From Gemmatimonadota bacterium (GTDB taxonomy: Bacteria > Gemmatimonadota > Gemmatimonadetes > Gemmatimonadales > Gemmatimonadaceae): 64,000 nt of DNA. The stretch covers positions 248,001 through 312,000 of the forward strand of contig JADJRJ010000031.1 in NCBI GenBank assembly GCA_016712265.1, in the 5' to 3' direction. Below, in pieces: positions 1-8,274 of the stretch (its first letter is position 1; each line of letters begins with the position of its first letter). Position numbers and translations under genes: made by a program. The notes below the pieces were generated by a model, which worked only from the letters and a program-made list of their open reading frames with translations, was not told where the DNA came from and ran no database searches.

Positions 1-1068
1 CCGGGCACCGCCACGATCACGGCCACGAGCGACAACCGCTCCGCAACGGCCACCCTCACTGCCGTCGACCCCCTGCGGATCCCGACGTTCGTCCGGCCGT
101 TCGCCGCCAATGTCGACTACTACACGACCAACTTCCATGACCACGACGTGCCGCGGTCGTTCCAGGACAACGGGCGCAAGGTCACCTTCTGGGGAGAGCA
201 GATCAACGCGACCGGCTATGAAGGACACGAAGGGTACGATTGGCGGATGGACACCGGCACGCCACTGTTGGCCATCGCTGATGGCACTGTGATCTCACTG
301 TCAAGCCCGTCCTTCTTCTGCCCGCTCCTTAACGCCACGATTCCCGCCGATGGCAACGGGCTGGTGATCCTCGAACACCTCCTCCCCGGAGGCGTGCGGG
401 TGCGTTCGTACTACGCCCACCTCAGTCGCAAGGACGTCCAGGTCGGGGCGCGGGTGACCGCCGGGCAGCAGATCGGACTCTCTGGCGGCGTCGGCTGCTC
501 CCTCAATCCGCATTTGCATCTTGGCATCTTCCGCATGACCCAGACGAAGAACGGCCAGGCGTCGATCATCGACCCCTACGGCTGGGAAGGCCCGGGCACC
601 GATCCCTGGCTCAACGAGGCGGATGGGGCCACGAGCATCTACCTCTGGAAAGCAGGTGAGGCGCCCGCATTGTTTACCCGGACGGCGGTCGACTTCAACG
701 CAGGTGGAGGGACGACCTTCTTTGGCCTGAGCCTGGTGCAGGCCATGGGGGTGAAGGATGACCAGAACCCGAACAACGAGTACATCGAGGTCTCGCGCGA
801 CCCCCGGTTTGCACCGGCCAGTGTCGCGCTGGCCGGCGCAACGATCCGGACCAAGGCGGGTACCGTCTTCACCTTCCCGGCTACCGCGACGCTCACGGCC
901 GCTGACGCAACGATCCGCGTCTACAGTGGAGCAGGGACCAGCACGGCCTCCACGATCTACCTCGGGCGGACCACCCCGGCCTACAACAACCTCCACGAAT
1001 GCGTCGAGGTGCTCAACGCGTCCGGGCAGCTGCGCGGACGCGCGGGGTGGGGCACCGGCTGTACCTGA
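1..1068 (+). CDS. Big_2 / M23 metallopeptidase, 5' truncated by window edge
   Basis: Secreted cell-wall endopeptidase-like protein. The reading frame is open from base 1, so the N-terminus lies outside the window. The first ~22 residues are the last strands of a bacterial Ig-like (Big_2) domain (GTATITATS type). An M23 domain follows: His76 and Asp80 in GHEGYD and the HLHLG motif (His171, His173) are the zinc and catalytic residues of LytM/lysostaphin-fold enzymes. About 180 further residues at the C-terminus are unassigned and may form another beta domain. M23 enzymes cleave peptidoglycan cross-bridges; here Ig repeats probably hold the enzyme on the surface. A second Big_2 protein is encoded at 17893-19887. 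The family call is firm; the substrate is not known. Confidence 0.8.
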   Translation, partial: PGTATITATSDNRSATATLTAVDPLRIPTFVRPFAANVDYYTTNFHDHDVPRSFQDNGRKVTFWGEQINATGYEGHEGYDWRMDTGTPLLAIADGTVISLSSPSFFCPLLNATIPADGNGLVILEHLLPGGVRVRSYYAHLSRKDVQVGARVTAGQQIGLSGGVGCSLNPHLHLGIFRMTQTKNGQASIIDPYGWEGPGTDPWLNEADGATSIYLWKAGEAPALFTRTAVDFNAGGGTTFFGLSLVQAMGVKDDQNPNNEYIEVSRDPRFAPASVALAGATIRTKAGTVFTFPATATLTAADATIRVYSGAGTSTASTIYLGRTTPAYNNLHECVEVLNASGQLRGRAGWGTGCT

Positions 1069-1328
1069 GGCCGGCCACTTGATGGGTGCCATCTCCCTCG
1101 TCGGGATGGCACCGGACCGCCACGCGAGTGCGGCACGTCGCCCGCGTTGTCACGGGTGGGCTCGCAGAACGTCGAGCAGGGCGACACCTTGTGCTCGTCC
1201 TTCGCACGCACGGTGTTGCGCATGTCGTTCGCCAGTCCCCCACTCGCTCACCTGCACGTCGCAGGCGTCGTCCCGCACTCGTCGGACGGCGCCCGCGTGA
1301 TCGATGGTCCCCGACCCGGCTCGATCAC

Positions 1329-2033
1329 ATGAGCCGGCTCGCGGCGCGCGAATCCCCGCTCGGCACCTTCACCCAGTCTTTGAGTCGGCTCCCAACGTTG
1401 CTGCGGAGCATGGACCCCACCTGGACCCTCCGATCGGTCGCCGACATCGACCCCGCCTTCGTCGCGCGGCACCGCATCACGGCGTTCATCTGGGACATCG
1501 ACGGCACGCTCACCGCATATCATGCCAGGGAGCTGCTCCCGATTGCCGCGGCGCCGTTCGCGGCGCTTCGGGCGATCCCTGAGGTCCGGCACGCCATCCT
1601 CTCGAACGCCCCGGAATGGCGGGTTCGCGAACTCGCCGGGATCTTCCCGGATCTCCCGGTCATGCGCGGCTACGCCCAGGACGGGGCCATCCTCAGTCGT
1701 CGACTGTTGGGGAGCGACGATTCGTGGACCGCGGAGGACCTGGCATCGCGCCTCGCCGCGGGTGCGGTTCCCCTCCGAAAGCCGAGCGCCGACCTGGTGC
1801 ACCTCACCGTCGCGGAGCTCGGTGTGGACGCGGCCGGTGCCGTGATGGTGGGCGACCAACACTTCACCGACATCGCGGGCGCGAACCTCGCAGGGATCCG
1901 CAGCATCAAGATCGCCAATCCGTCCCCGGCGAGTTTTCCGCTTTCCATCCGGATCATGCAACAGGTCGAGGCCGTGGCCTATCGTCTTCGACCGCCAGCG
2001 TGGCGACGACCACCTGCTACCCGGGATCGCTGA
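1329..2033 (+). CDS. HAD-superfamily (subclass IIIA, YqeG-like) phosphatase
   Basis: Cytoplasmic HAD-fold hydrolase of 234 residues. Motif I is DIDGTLT (nucleophile Asp plus acid/base Asp), motif II is the Ser of ILSNAPE, motif III is the Lys of LRKPSAD, and motif IV is VGDQHFTDIAGAN. The order and spacing match YqeG-like IIIA phosphatases, which act on phosphorylated small molecules. The chosen ATG puts a LPTLLRS segment ahead of SVADIDP, as is usual in this family; an internal ATG at 1410 would give 207 residues. The frame stays open upstream to 1086, but that part shows no conserved features. It does not appear to be in an operon with its neighbours. The substrate cannot be predicted. Confidence 0.8.
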   Translation: MSRLAARESPLGTFTQSLSRLPTLLRSMDPTWTLRSVADIDPAFVARHRITAFIWDIDGTLTAYHARELLPIAAAPFAALRAIPEVRHAILSNAPEWRVRELAGIFPDLPVMRGYAQDGAILSRRLLGSDDSWTAEDLASRLAAGAVPLRKPSADLVHLTVAELGVDAAGAVMVGDQHFTDIAGANLAGIRSIKIANPSPASFPLSIRIMQQVEAVAYRLRPPAWRRPPATRDR

Positions 2034-2141
2034 CCCCTTTTCTGTCAAGCAGGGATTGTCCGCGATCGACCTCGGGGGACGCCGGATCGCCGCACTCGCG
2101 CTCGCGCGACACTTTCCATGGATCCTTCCCATGGAGCGCTC

Positions 2142-3571
2142 ATGTCGCTGGCCCTCTCCCTGCCTCCCCTCATCCAGGGAGGCATGGGTGTCGGAGTCTC
2201 CAACTGGACCCTCGCCAACGCGGTGGCGCGCTGCGGACAACTAGGTGTTGTCTCGGGCACGGTGCTGGACACCTTGCTGGTCCGCCGGCTGGCCGCGGGT
2301 GACCCGTGCGGCGCGATGCGGCGCGCCATGGCCCGCTTTCCGGTGGCGGGGGTCGCCGAGGAGGTCCTGCGACGCTACTTCCGGCCCGAGGGACTCGCCC
2401 GAAGAGCCGTACCCGCTCCTCCCGATGTGGCGCCAGACGGTGAGTCGCTTTCGCCAACAGGTGGCAATGCTCGCCGCGTTCGTCGAGGTCACCCTCGCGA
2501 AGGAAGGCCACGACCGGCCGATCGGGCTCAACCTCCTGACCAAGGTGCAACTGCCGAACCTCGCCACCCTGTACGGCGCCATGCTCGCTCGGGTCGACGT
2601 GGTGCTCATGGGTGCAGGGCATTCCCCGCGAGATCCCCGGGGTCCTCGACCAGTTGGCCCGGCATGAACGCGTTGAGCTGCGGCTGGACGTTGACGGACT
2701 TCCGGCGGGGTCGACCGAGACGTTCGCGCTCGACCCGTCCGAGCACACCGTGGACCACGCGGAGCTGCCGCGGCCGATCTTCCTGCCCATCATCTCGGCG
2801 AACTCGCTGGCGACGACGCTCGCCCGCAAGTCGAATGGACGGGTAGATGGTTTCGTCGTCGAAGGGCCAACCGCGGGTGGCCACAACGCCCCGCCGCGCG
2901 GCACCCTCACCCTGGATGAGCGAGGGGAGCCCATCTATGGAGAGCGTGATGTCGTGGACCTCGCGAAGCTCGCCGAACTGGGGCTGCCCTTCTGGGTCGC
3001 GGGAGGCGCAGGGACACCCGGTGCCCTCGCCGACGCGCAAGCCGCCGGGGCGCGCGGTGTCCAGGTGGGGACGCTGTTCGCCTTCTGCGACGAATCGGGG
3101 ATCGATCCCGGTCTCAAGTCGCAGGTGCTGACGGCGCTATTGCAGGATGACGTGCGGGTCGCGACGGACCCCCGCGCCTCGCCGACCGGCTACCCCTTCA
3201 AGGTGGTCCGCGTGGACGGGGATGGATCGGAGGCCGCACTGGCGACGCGTCCCCGCGAGTGCGACCTCGGCTACCTCCGCACCGCGTACGCGCAGGCGGA
3301 TGGGCGGCTCGGCTATCGATGCCCGGCAGAGCCGGTGGATGACTACATCGCGAAAGGTGGCACGCTGGCCGACACCGAGGGGCGCCACTGCCTCTGCAAC
3401 GGCCTGCTGGCGACGATCGGGTATGGGCAGCGCCGCGAGCACGACCGGGTGGAGCCGCCGTTCATCACCTCGGGGAGCGACCTCGAGGCGTTGCGCACGA
3501 TGCTCGGCGGGCGGTCGCGCTACACCGCGGCCGATGTCGTGGCGTGGGTGACGGGGGCGCCGGCGGCCTGA
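2142..3571 (+). pseudogene. NAD(P)H-dependent flavin oxidoreductase / nitronate monooxygenase family, two frameshifts
   Basis: FMN-binding TIM-barrel enzyme of the YrpB/2-nitropropane dioxygenase family (COG2070). The protein is readable only across three frames. The first runs from ATG 2142 (IQGGMGVGVS, LGVVSGTVLD) to about 2394. The second (EEPYPLLPMW onward to VVLMGAG) runs to about 2619. The third (IPREIPGVLD, FVVEGPTAGGHN, FWVAGGAGTPG, GVQVGTLFAF) runs to the stop at 3571. Each break is explained by one surplus base, near 2391-2397 and 2617-2620. The conserved flavin phosphate-binding GGAGTP and the GGHN loop are intact. Either the gene is newly broken or the assembly has indels. If real, the product would be truncated and inactive. 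Confidence 0.75.
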
Positions 3572-3590
3572 CGCGCGCGGCGCGCCGTCA

Positions 3591-4487
3591 TCACTTGGGG
3601 GTAATGGCGAAGTCGATCAGGACGCCGCTCACGAAGCTGGCGGTGACCTTCATGCCGTCCATCGTGTAGCTGCGCTTCATGACGGTCATCGATCCCTGTT
3701 GTTCCTCGCCGGCGGTGTCGGCGGGGCCGAGCAGGGTCTCGACCTCGCGGATGGTGAGCCCCTTCTTGAGCTGTGAGAGGCCGCCAGTACCGGTGGGAGC
3801 CGTGGATGGCGCGACCACCGCCGCCGCCGCCTTGGCACCCGTCGCGGCAAAGTCCACGTAGTTTGCCAGCGCGGCCATGACCCCCTCGGGCGTCAGGGCT
3901 TCGGGCGGGATGCCGTCCTTGTACCGAATGTTGAACCGACTGCCGCCCTGTTCGCGCTTGACGCGCAAGTTGGCCTCGCGCGCCGCATTGGCCTGTGCCG
4001 CCTCGGCGCGCGCCTTGTCGTTCTCGCGCTCACGCGCGGTGCGGGCATTGGCCAGTTCCTTCTCCAGCTGCTTTCGGCGAGTAGGGCCAGGCGCCGTCTT
4101 GATCGAGTCCTTGAGCGCCTTCTCGCGCGTCGACTCGCTTTCGGTGTCAGCCGAGATGAACGACGATCCCGCGTCATCACCGAAGGTGCCGAAGCCGCCG
4201 CCGCCGAGTTGGAACTCGATGTGCGAGTCCTTCTTGACCACGACCTTGGTCACCATCACCTGGTCGCCGATCTTGAGGGCCGTGCCAAAGTCCTTGATGC
4301 GGTCGGCCACCTGGCGGAAGTTCACCGCGGCCTGCTGCTGCGGATTCACCTCGACGCCGCGGCTCGTGCCGGGCATGGCCATCTTGACTGACACTAGCTT
4401 GCCCTCGAAGGCCTGGCGGAGTGCTGCTTCGTTCTGGGCCGCGAGGAGGGATGGAGTGAGAAGGAGGGCGAAGACGGTGGTTCGCAT
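3591..4487 (-). CDS. Secreted hypothetical protein with coiled coil and BamE-like C-terminus
   Basis: Exported protein of 298 residues, function unknown. The start was moved to the ATG at 4487 because it opens a clean signal peptide (MRTTVFALLLTPSLLAAQ); the longer frame upstream is basic and unlike a leader. The middle (~residues 125-185) is Arg/Lys/Glu/Ala-rich and likely a coiled coil. The last ~60 residues (LKKGLTIREVETLLGPAD, then alternating beta strands) resemble the short alpha-beta module of SmpA/OmlA (BamE)-like proteins, where a helix precedes the LG-P turn. That resemblance is a visual impression only. The gene is convergent with the flavin oxidoreductase gene, 19 bp away. Confidence 0.6.
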   Translation of the reverse strand: MRTTVFALLLTPSLLAAQNEAALRQAFEGKLVSVKMAMPGTSRGVEVNPQQQAAVNFRQVADRIKDFGTALKIGDQVMVTKVVVKKDSHIEFQLGGGGFGTFGDDAGSSFISADTESESTREKALKDSIKTAPGPTRRKQLEKELANARTARERENDKARAEAAQANAAREANLRVKREQGGSRFNIRYKDGIPPEALTPEGVMAALANYVDFAATGAKAAAAVVAPSTAPTGTGGLSQLKKGLTIREVETLLGPADTAGEEQQGSMTVMKRSYTMDGMKVTASFVSGVLIDFAITPK

Positions 4488-4654
4488 GTGCGTCGAGTCT
4501 TGAGGTCCTGGTGCTACCCGGGGACAGAATGTGCGGTCCGGGGCCCGCACTCAATGGGTGATTCGACCCGGCCCGTCATCGGACACGGCGGGACGGATCG
4601 CCCGATCCTGGGCCGGGGAGTAGGTTCCGCTGACCCGCTCCCCGGAGGTGCAAA

Positions 4655-5533
4655 ATGCGCACCGCGCCTGTCCTGATCGCCCTCGTCGCCGCCCTCGCTG
4701 ACCTCGGGGCGCAACCCCGCCCGGCGCCGGGTCAATCTGTGGTCCTCATCACGGGCGCCACGAGCGGACTCGGCCGCGAGGTGGCCCAGCGACTGGCGGC
4801 TGCCGGCGCCCACGTCATTGTGCATGGTCGCGACTCCGCCCGCGCCCGCGAGGTGCTCGATGCGATCGCCCAAGGGGGGAAGGGGAGCGCCCGGTTCTAC
4901 GCGGCCGACCTGGCGAGCAACGCGGACATTCGCCGCTTTGCCGGGGAGATCCTCCGCGACTACTCACGGCTCGACGTCCTCATCAACAACGCCGGCATCG
5001 GCTCCACACCAAACGAGCGGAGCGTGACCGCTGACGGGGTGGAGATGCGGATGCAGGTGAACTACCTGAGCAATGTGCTGCTCACCCGGCTCCTCCTCCC
5101 GCGGTTGCTGGCGAGCGCGCCGGCCCGCATCGTCAACGTCTCCTCGTTGTCAGCGTCGCCGATTGACTTTGATGACGTGATGATCGCGAACCGCTTCAGC
5201 GGGGGACGGGCGTACGGGCAGAGCAAGCTGGCCCAGGTGATGTTCACGATCGACCTCGCCGCGGAGCTGGAGGGGAAGGGAGTGACGGTCAATGCGCTGC
5301 ATCCGGCCACGATGATGCCGACGGGGATGGTGCTGCGGGGCGGGTACACCCCCCGATCCACCATCGACGACGGCGCGCGGGCGGTGCTGCACCTGGTGCA
5401 GGACGCCGACGTCGGCACCGGGCAGTTCTTCAACGGGCTGAATCCCGGGCGCGCGCATGCCCAGGCGAGTGATGCGGCGGTCCGGGCGCGACTGCGCGAG
5501 TTGAGCGAGCGGCTGGTGGGGCTTCGGCCGTAG
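4655..5533 (+). CDS. Short-chain dehydrogenase/reductase with an N-terminal signal-like segment
   Basis: Classical SDR-fold oxidoreductase of 292 residues. The Rossmann glycine motif TGATSGLG lies near residue 31, NNAG follows, the catalytic Ser is in VNVSSLSAS, and the catalytic pair is YGQSK. The sequence resembles retinol dehydrogenase/WW-domain-oxidoreductase-like SDRs. A strong Shine-Dalgarno (GGAGGT, 6 bp before the ATG) fixes the start. With that start, the protein begins with about 20 hydrophobic residues (APVLIALVAALADLG) followed by AQPRPAPGQ before the Rossmann fold. This reads as a Sec signal peptide or membrane anchor, which is unusual for an NAD(P)-dependent enzyme. Substrate unknown. 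Confidence 0.85.
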   Translation: MRTAPVLIALVAALADLGAQPRPAPGQSVVLITGATSGLGREVAQRLAAAGAHVIVHGRDSARAREVLDAIAQGGKGSARFYAADLASNADIRRFAGEILRDYSRLDVLINNAGIGSTPNERSVTADGVEMRMQVNYLSNVLLTRLLLPRLLASAPARIVNVSSLSASPIDFDDVMIANRFSGGRAYGQSKLAQVMFTIDLAAELEGKGVTVNALHPATMMPTGMVLRGGYTPRSTIDDGARAVLHLVQDADVGTGQFFNGLNPGRAHAQASDAAVRARLRELSERLVGLRP

Positions 5534-5631
5534 CGGTTCGCGCTTCCGGGAGCGGCGACGCGACTGGACGGCGGCACACGATACGCCCAGCTTTCGCCTC
5601 CCTCCGTACGGTCCAAGCGCATCATCATTCC

Positions 5632-6639
5632 ATGATCATCATCGGGTTCACCGGGCGGAACGCCTCGGGCAAGACCACCGCGGCGGAGCTGCTCGCCCGG
5701 CGTGGATTCACCAGCCTGTCCCTGTCGGACGTCATCCGTGAGGAGGCGAAGCAGCGTGGCCTCTCCCCGGTGCGTGAGAACCTCATCGCACTGGGGAACG
5801 AGTTGCGCGAGCGCCATGGCCCGGGCGCCCTGGCACAACTCACCGTCGCCCGCATGCTGCCGGACCGCAACTACGCGGTGGACAGCATCCGGCACCCCGC
5901 AGAGGTGGAGGCGCTGCGCCGGGCCGGCGCGGGTGCCTTTTCGCTGTTCCATGTCTTCGCACCGCTCGAGGCGCGGTTCGCCCGTTCGCTCGCGCGCCAG
6001 CGCGAAGGAGACGGCGCGACCCTGGAGGCGTTCATCCAGCAGGAGGAGCGGGAGTTCGCCAGCAGCAACGCGGCGGCCCAGCAGCTCCTGGAGACCGAGC
6101 GCCTGGCCGATCGCGTCATCGACAACGACGGCACCCTGGATGAATTCACCGCGCGACTGACCGCAACGCTGCAGGTGCTGGAAGTCGCGTCCAGGCGCCC
6201 GTCCTGGGACCAGTACTTCATGGACATCGCGCGGACCGTGGCGACGCGCTCCAACTGCATGAAACGCCAGGTCGCCGCGGTGATCGTCTCCGATCGCCGG
6301 ATCATCAGCACCGGGTACAACGGCACCCCGCGCGGGGTGAAGAACTGCAACGAGGGTGGCTGCCCACGCTGCAATTCGTTTGGGGAGAGCGGGAAGAACC
6401 TCGAGGAGTGCCTCTGTTCGCACGCCGAGGAGAACGCGATCGTCCAGGCGTCGTACCACGGCATCGCGATCCGGGATGCGACGCTCTACACGACGTACTC
6501 GCCGTGCCTGATGTGCAGCAAGATGATCATCAACGCCGGGATCCGGCGGGTGGTGTTCAACGACGCGTACCCGCTGAACGACACCGCGACCGGGATGCTG
6601 AAGCAGGCCGGCGTGGATCTGGTGAAGCTGAAGGTGTGA
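5632..6639 (+). CDS. P-loop kinase-like domain fused to dCMP deaminase
   Basis: Two-domain nucleotide enzyme of 335 residues. Residues ~1-180 form a nucleoside/dephospho-CoA kinase-like P-loop domain: Walker A is GFTGRNASGKTT (residues 5-16), followed by SDVIREEAKQRG and DSIRHPAEV. Residues ~190-335 are a zinc-dependent cytidine/deoxycytidylate deaminase: CSHAEENA supplies His264 and the proton-shuttling Glu266, and SPCLMC supplies Cys292 and Cys295. The NCNEGGCPRC insertion is typical of dCMP deaminases. The housekeeping role would be dCMP to dUMP for dTTP synthesis. The same domain order occurs in eukaryotic DCD1-type enzymes and in AvcD antiphage deaminases, so a defence role cannot be excluded. 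No AvcI-like RNA was recognised upstream. Confidence 0.88.
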   Translation: MIIIGFTGRNASGKTTAAELLARRGFTSLSLSDVIREEAKQRGLSPVRENLIALGNELRERHGPGALAQLTVARMLPDRNYAVDSIRHPAEVEALRRAGAGAFSLFHVFAPLEARFARSLARQREGDGATLEAFIQQEEREFASSNAAAQQLLETERLADRVIDNDGTLDEFTARLTATLQVLEVASRRPSWDQYFMDIARTVATRSNCMKRQVAAVIVSDRRIISTGYNGTPRGVKNCNEGGCPRCNSFGESGKNLEECLCSHAEENAIVQASYHGIAIRDATLYTTYSPCLMCSKMIINAGIRRVVFNDAYPLNDTATGMLKQAGVDLVKLKV

Positions 6640-6795
6640 CCCATCGGTGGGACGGAGTGAGCGGTCGGCGTGGCGCTCGCCATCGGGCAACCCATAACCG
6701 GTCTGCGCACCACGACTGGCGAGTCGATTGACGAGCGGGGCACCGAGCATACACGGCGCCTCCACCCGCTACCATGTGCGCGCCCGGAGGGCATC

Positions 6796-7602
6796 GTGAC
6801 TGACAATGTCGTGGCGTTCGACTACATGGAGAACGGCTCTGGCCCCGTCATCCTCTTCCTGCCGGGGAGCTTCGGCACGGGCGCGGGCTGGAAGGCGGTT
6901 ATCGCTCATCTGGGCGACGGCTTCCGCACCGTGACGACAAGCCTGCTTGGGTATGGCGCTACGCCCGACATTCGGCCGGACGGCAATGCCACCCTGGCTC
7001 AGCAAGTCGACCTCATCGACCGCATCATCGACCGCATTGGGACGTCCCCGCATATCGTGGGGCACTCGTATGGCGGTCTGGCCGCCCTCGCGCATGCGCT
7101 GACCGGGCGGTGTCCTCCCGCGAGCCTGGTGCTCGTGGAGGCGAATCCTCTGGGTGTGCTGCGATCGTCAGGCGACCTCGATCACCACGGAATGTTCGCC
7201 GCAATGACGGCGTCGTACTTTGCTGACGTCGCCAGGGGGGATGCCGAGGCGGCCCGGCGTGTCATCGACTTTTACGGCGGTGCGGGGGCGTTTGATGCAA
7301 TGCCGGCAAAGGTGCGCAGCTACGTCGTTGCCACCACGGCGGTGAATGTGCGCGACTGGTCGTCGGGTACACCGTTCGAGCCAACGAAGGCGACGTTGCA
7401 GTCGATCGTTGTTCCCACGACCGTGGTGCGCGGGGGAGACAGCCATCCCGCGATGCTCAGGATCGCCGAGCTCCTGCACGATGCGATTCCCAGGGCCCAG
7501 TTGGTCACGATCGAAGGCGGGAGTCACTTTCTTCCAAGCACCCATCCAGCCGAGATCGCAGCATTGGTGCGGCGCCAGGTCGATGGAACACGGAACGCAT
7601 AG
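6796..7602 (+). CDS. Alpha/beta-fold hydrolase
   Basis: Cytoplasmic alpha/beta hydrolase of 268 residues. The oxyanion segment FLPGSFGTG, nucleophile elbow GHSYGG (Ser) and terminal GGSHFLP (His) give the usual catalytic order; an acidic residue in VVRGGDSHP is a plausible third member. The GTG at 6796 is chosen because GGAGG sits 7 bp upstream; the frame extends back to 6670 without conserved content. The substrate is unknown: esterases, haloperoxidase-like enzymes and lactonases share these motifs. It may be co-transcribed with the VOC gene 77 bp downstream. Confidence 0.8.
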   Translation: MTDNVVAFDYMENGSGPVILFLPGSFGTGAGWKAVIAHLGDGFRTVTTSLLGYGATPDIRPDGNATLAQQVDLIDRIIDRIGTSPHIVGHSYGGLAALAHALTGRCPPASLVLVEANPLGVLRSSGDLDHHGMFAAMTASYFADVARGDAEAARRVIDFYGGAGAFDAMPAKVRSYVVATTAVNVRDWSSGTPFEPTKATLQSIVVPTTVVRGGDSHPAMLRIAELLHDAIPRAQLVTIEGGSHFLPSTHPAEIAALVRRQVDGTRNA

Positions 7603-7679
7603 GCGATAGGATGGCCAAGGCAAACTGGCCGACGTGATGCTGCTGGGCGCGCATAGTGACAAATCATGGAGAACTTCCA

Positions 7680-8144
7680 ATGACCAAGGTGACACCGTTC
7701 CTGATGTTCAACGACCAGCTCGAGGCGGCCATGGCGTTCTATACCGCCACCTTCCCGGACTCTGAAATCCGGAACGTTGCTCGCACCGGCACAGACGGTC
7801 CCATCACCTCGGCCGAATTTGTCGTCGGTGGCCAGGTCTTCATGGGCTACAATGGCGGCCCACACTTCACGTTCTCCGAGGGGTTTTCGCTGTACGTGGA
7901 CTGCCAGGACCAGGCCGAAGTCGACGCGTATTGGGACAAACTGGTCAAGGCTGGAGCGACACCCACCGCGTGCGGCTGGATCAAGGACCAGTTCGGCCTC
8001 TCCTGGCAGATCGTGCCGCGGCGATTCATGGAGCTGATCGGTGACACAGACGCCCGAAAGGTGAAGGCGGTGATGGCGGCCATGCTGACCATGGTGAAGC
8101 TCGACGTCGCGGCACTCGAGCGGGCGTACAACGAGGTGCAGTAG
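7680..8144 (+). CDS. VOC-superfamily protein, PhnB/3-demethylubiquinone methyltransferase-like
   Basis: Glyoxalase/bleomycin-resistance-fold (VOC) protein of 154 residues, of the PhnB-like family often annotated 3-demethylubiquinone-9 3-methyltransferase. Typical features are the opening KVTPFLMFNDQLEAAMAFY, the FTFSEGFSLYVDC strand, and GWIKDQFGLSWQIVPR near the end. ATG 7680 is preceded by GGAGAA. In this group the metal site is often degenerate, so no reaction can be assigned. It follows the alpha/beta hydrolase on the same strand, and the pair may form a small detoxification unit; that link is inference. Confidence 0.85.
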   Translation: MTKVTPFLMFNDQLEAAMAFYTATFPDSEIRNVARTGTDGPITSAEFVVGGQVFMGYNGGPHFTFSEGFSLYVDCQDQAEVDAYWDKLVKAGATPTACGWIKDQFGLSWQIVPRRFMELIGDTDARKVKAVMAAMLTMVKLDVAALERAYNEVQ

Positions 8145-8274
8145 GTGCGAGCCTCCAGGCCTCCCTGGGCCGCACAGAGGGAGTGGACGCCGGTGCGATG
8201 TTGTGGATGTGCCGCCGAGTCTGGCCGCGTCTTGTCGCGTCCAGCGGCTGACAGCCGCCGCCCCCAACCGACGG

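Noticed and set aside
1086..1328. N-terminal extension of the HAD phosphatase
   Set aside because: Open only because of high GC; Arg-rich and lacking conserved sequence, while ATG 1329 gives the family's usual beginning.
5062..6765. 567-codon minus-strand open frame
   Set aside because: Spans the SDR and deaminase genes in antisense; both plus-strand proteins have intact catalytic motifs.
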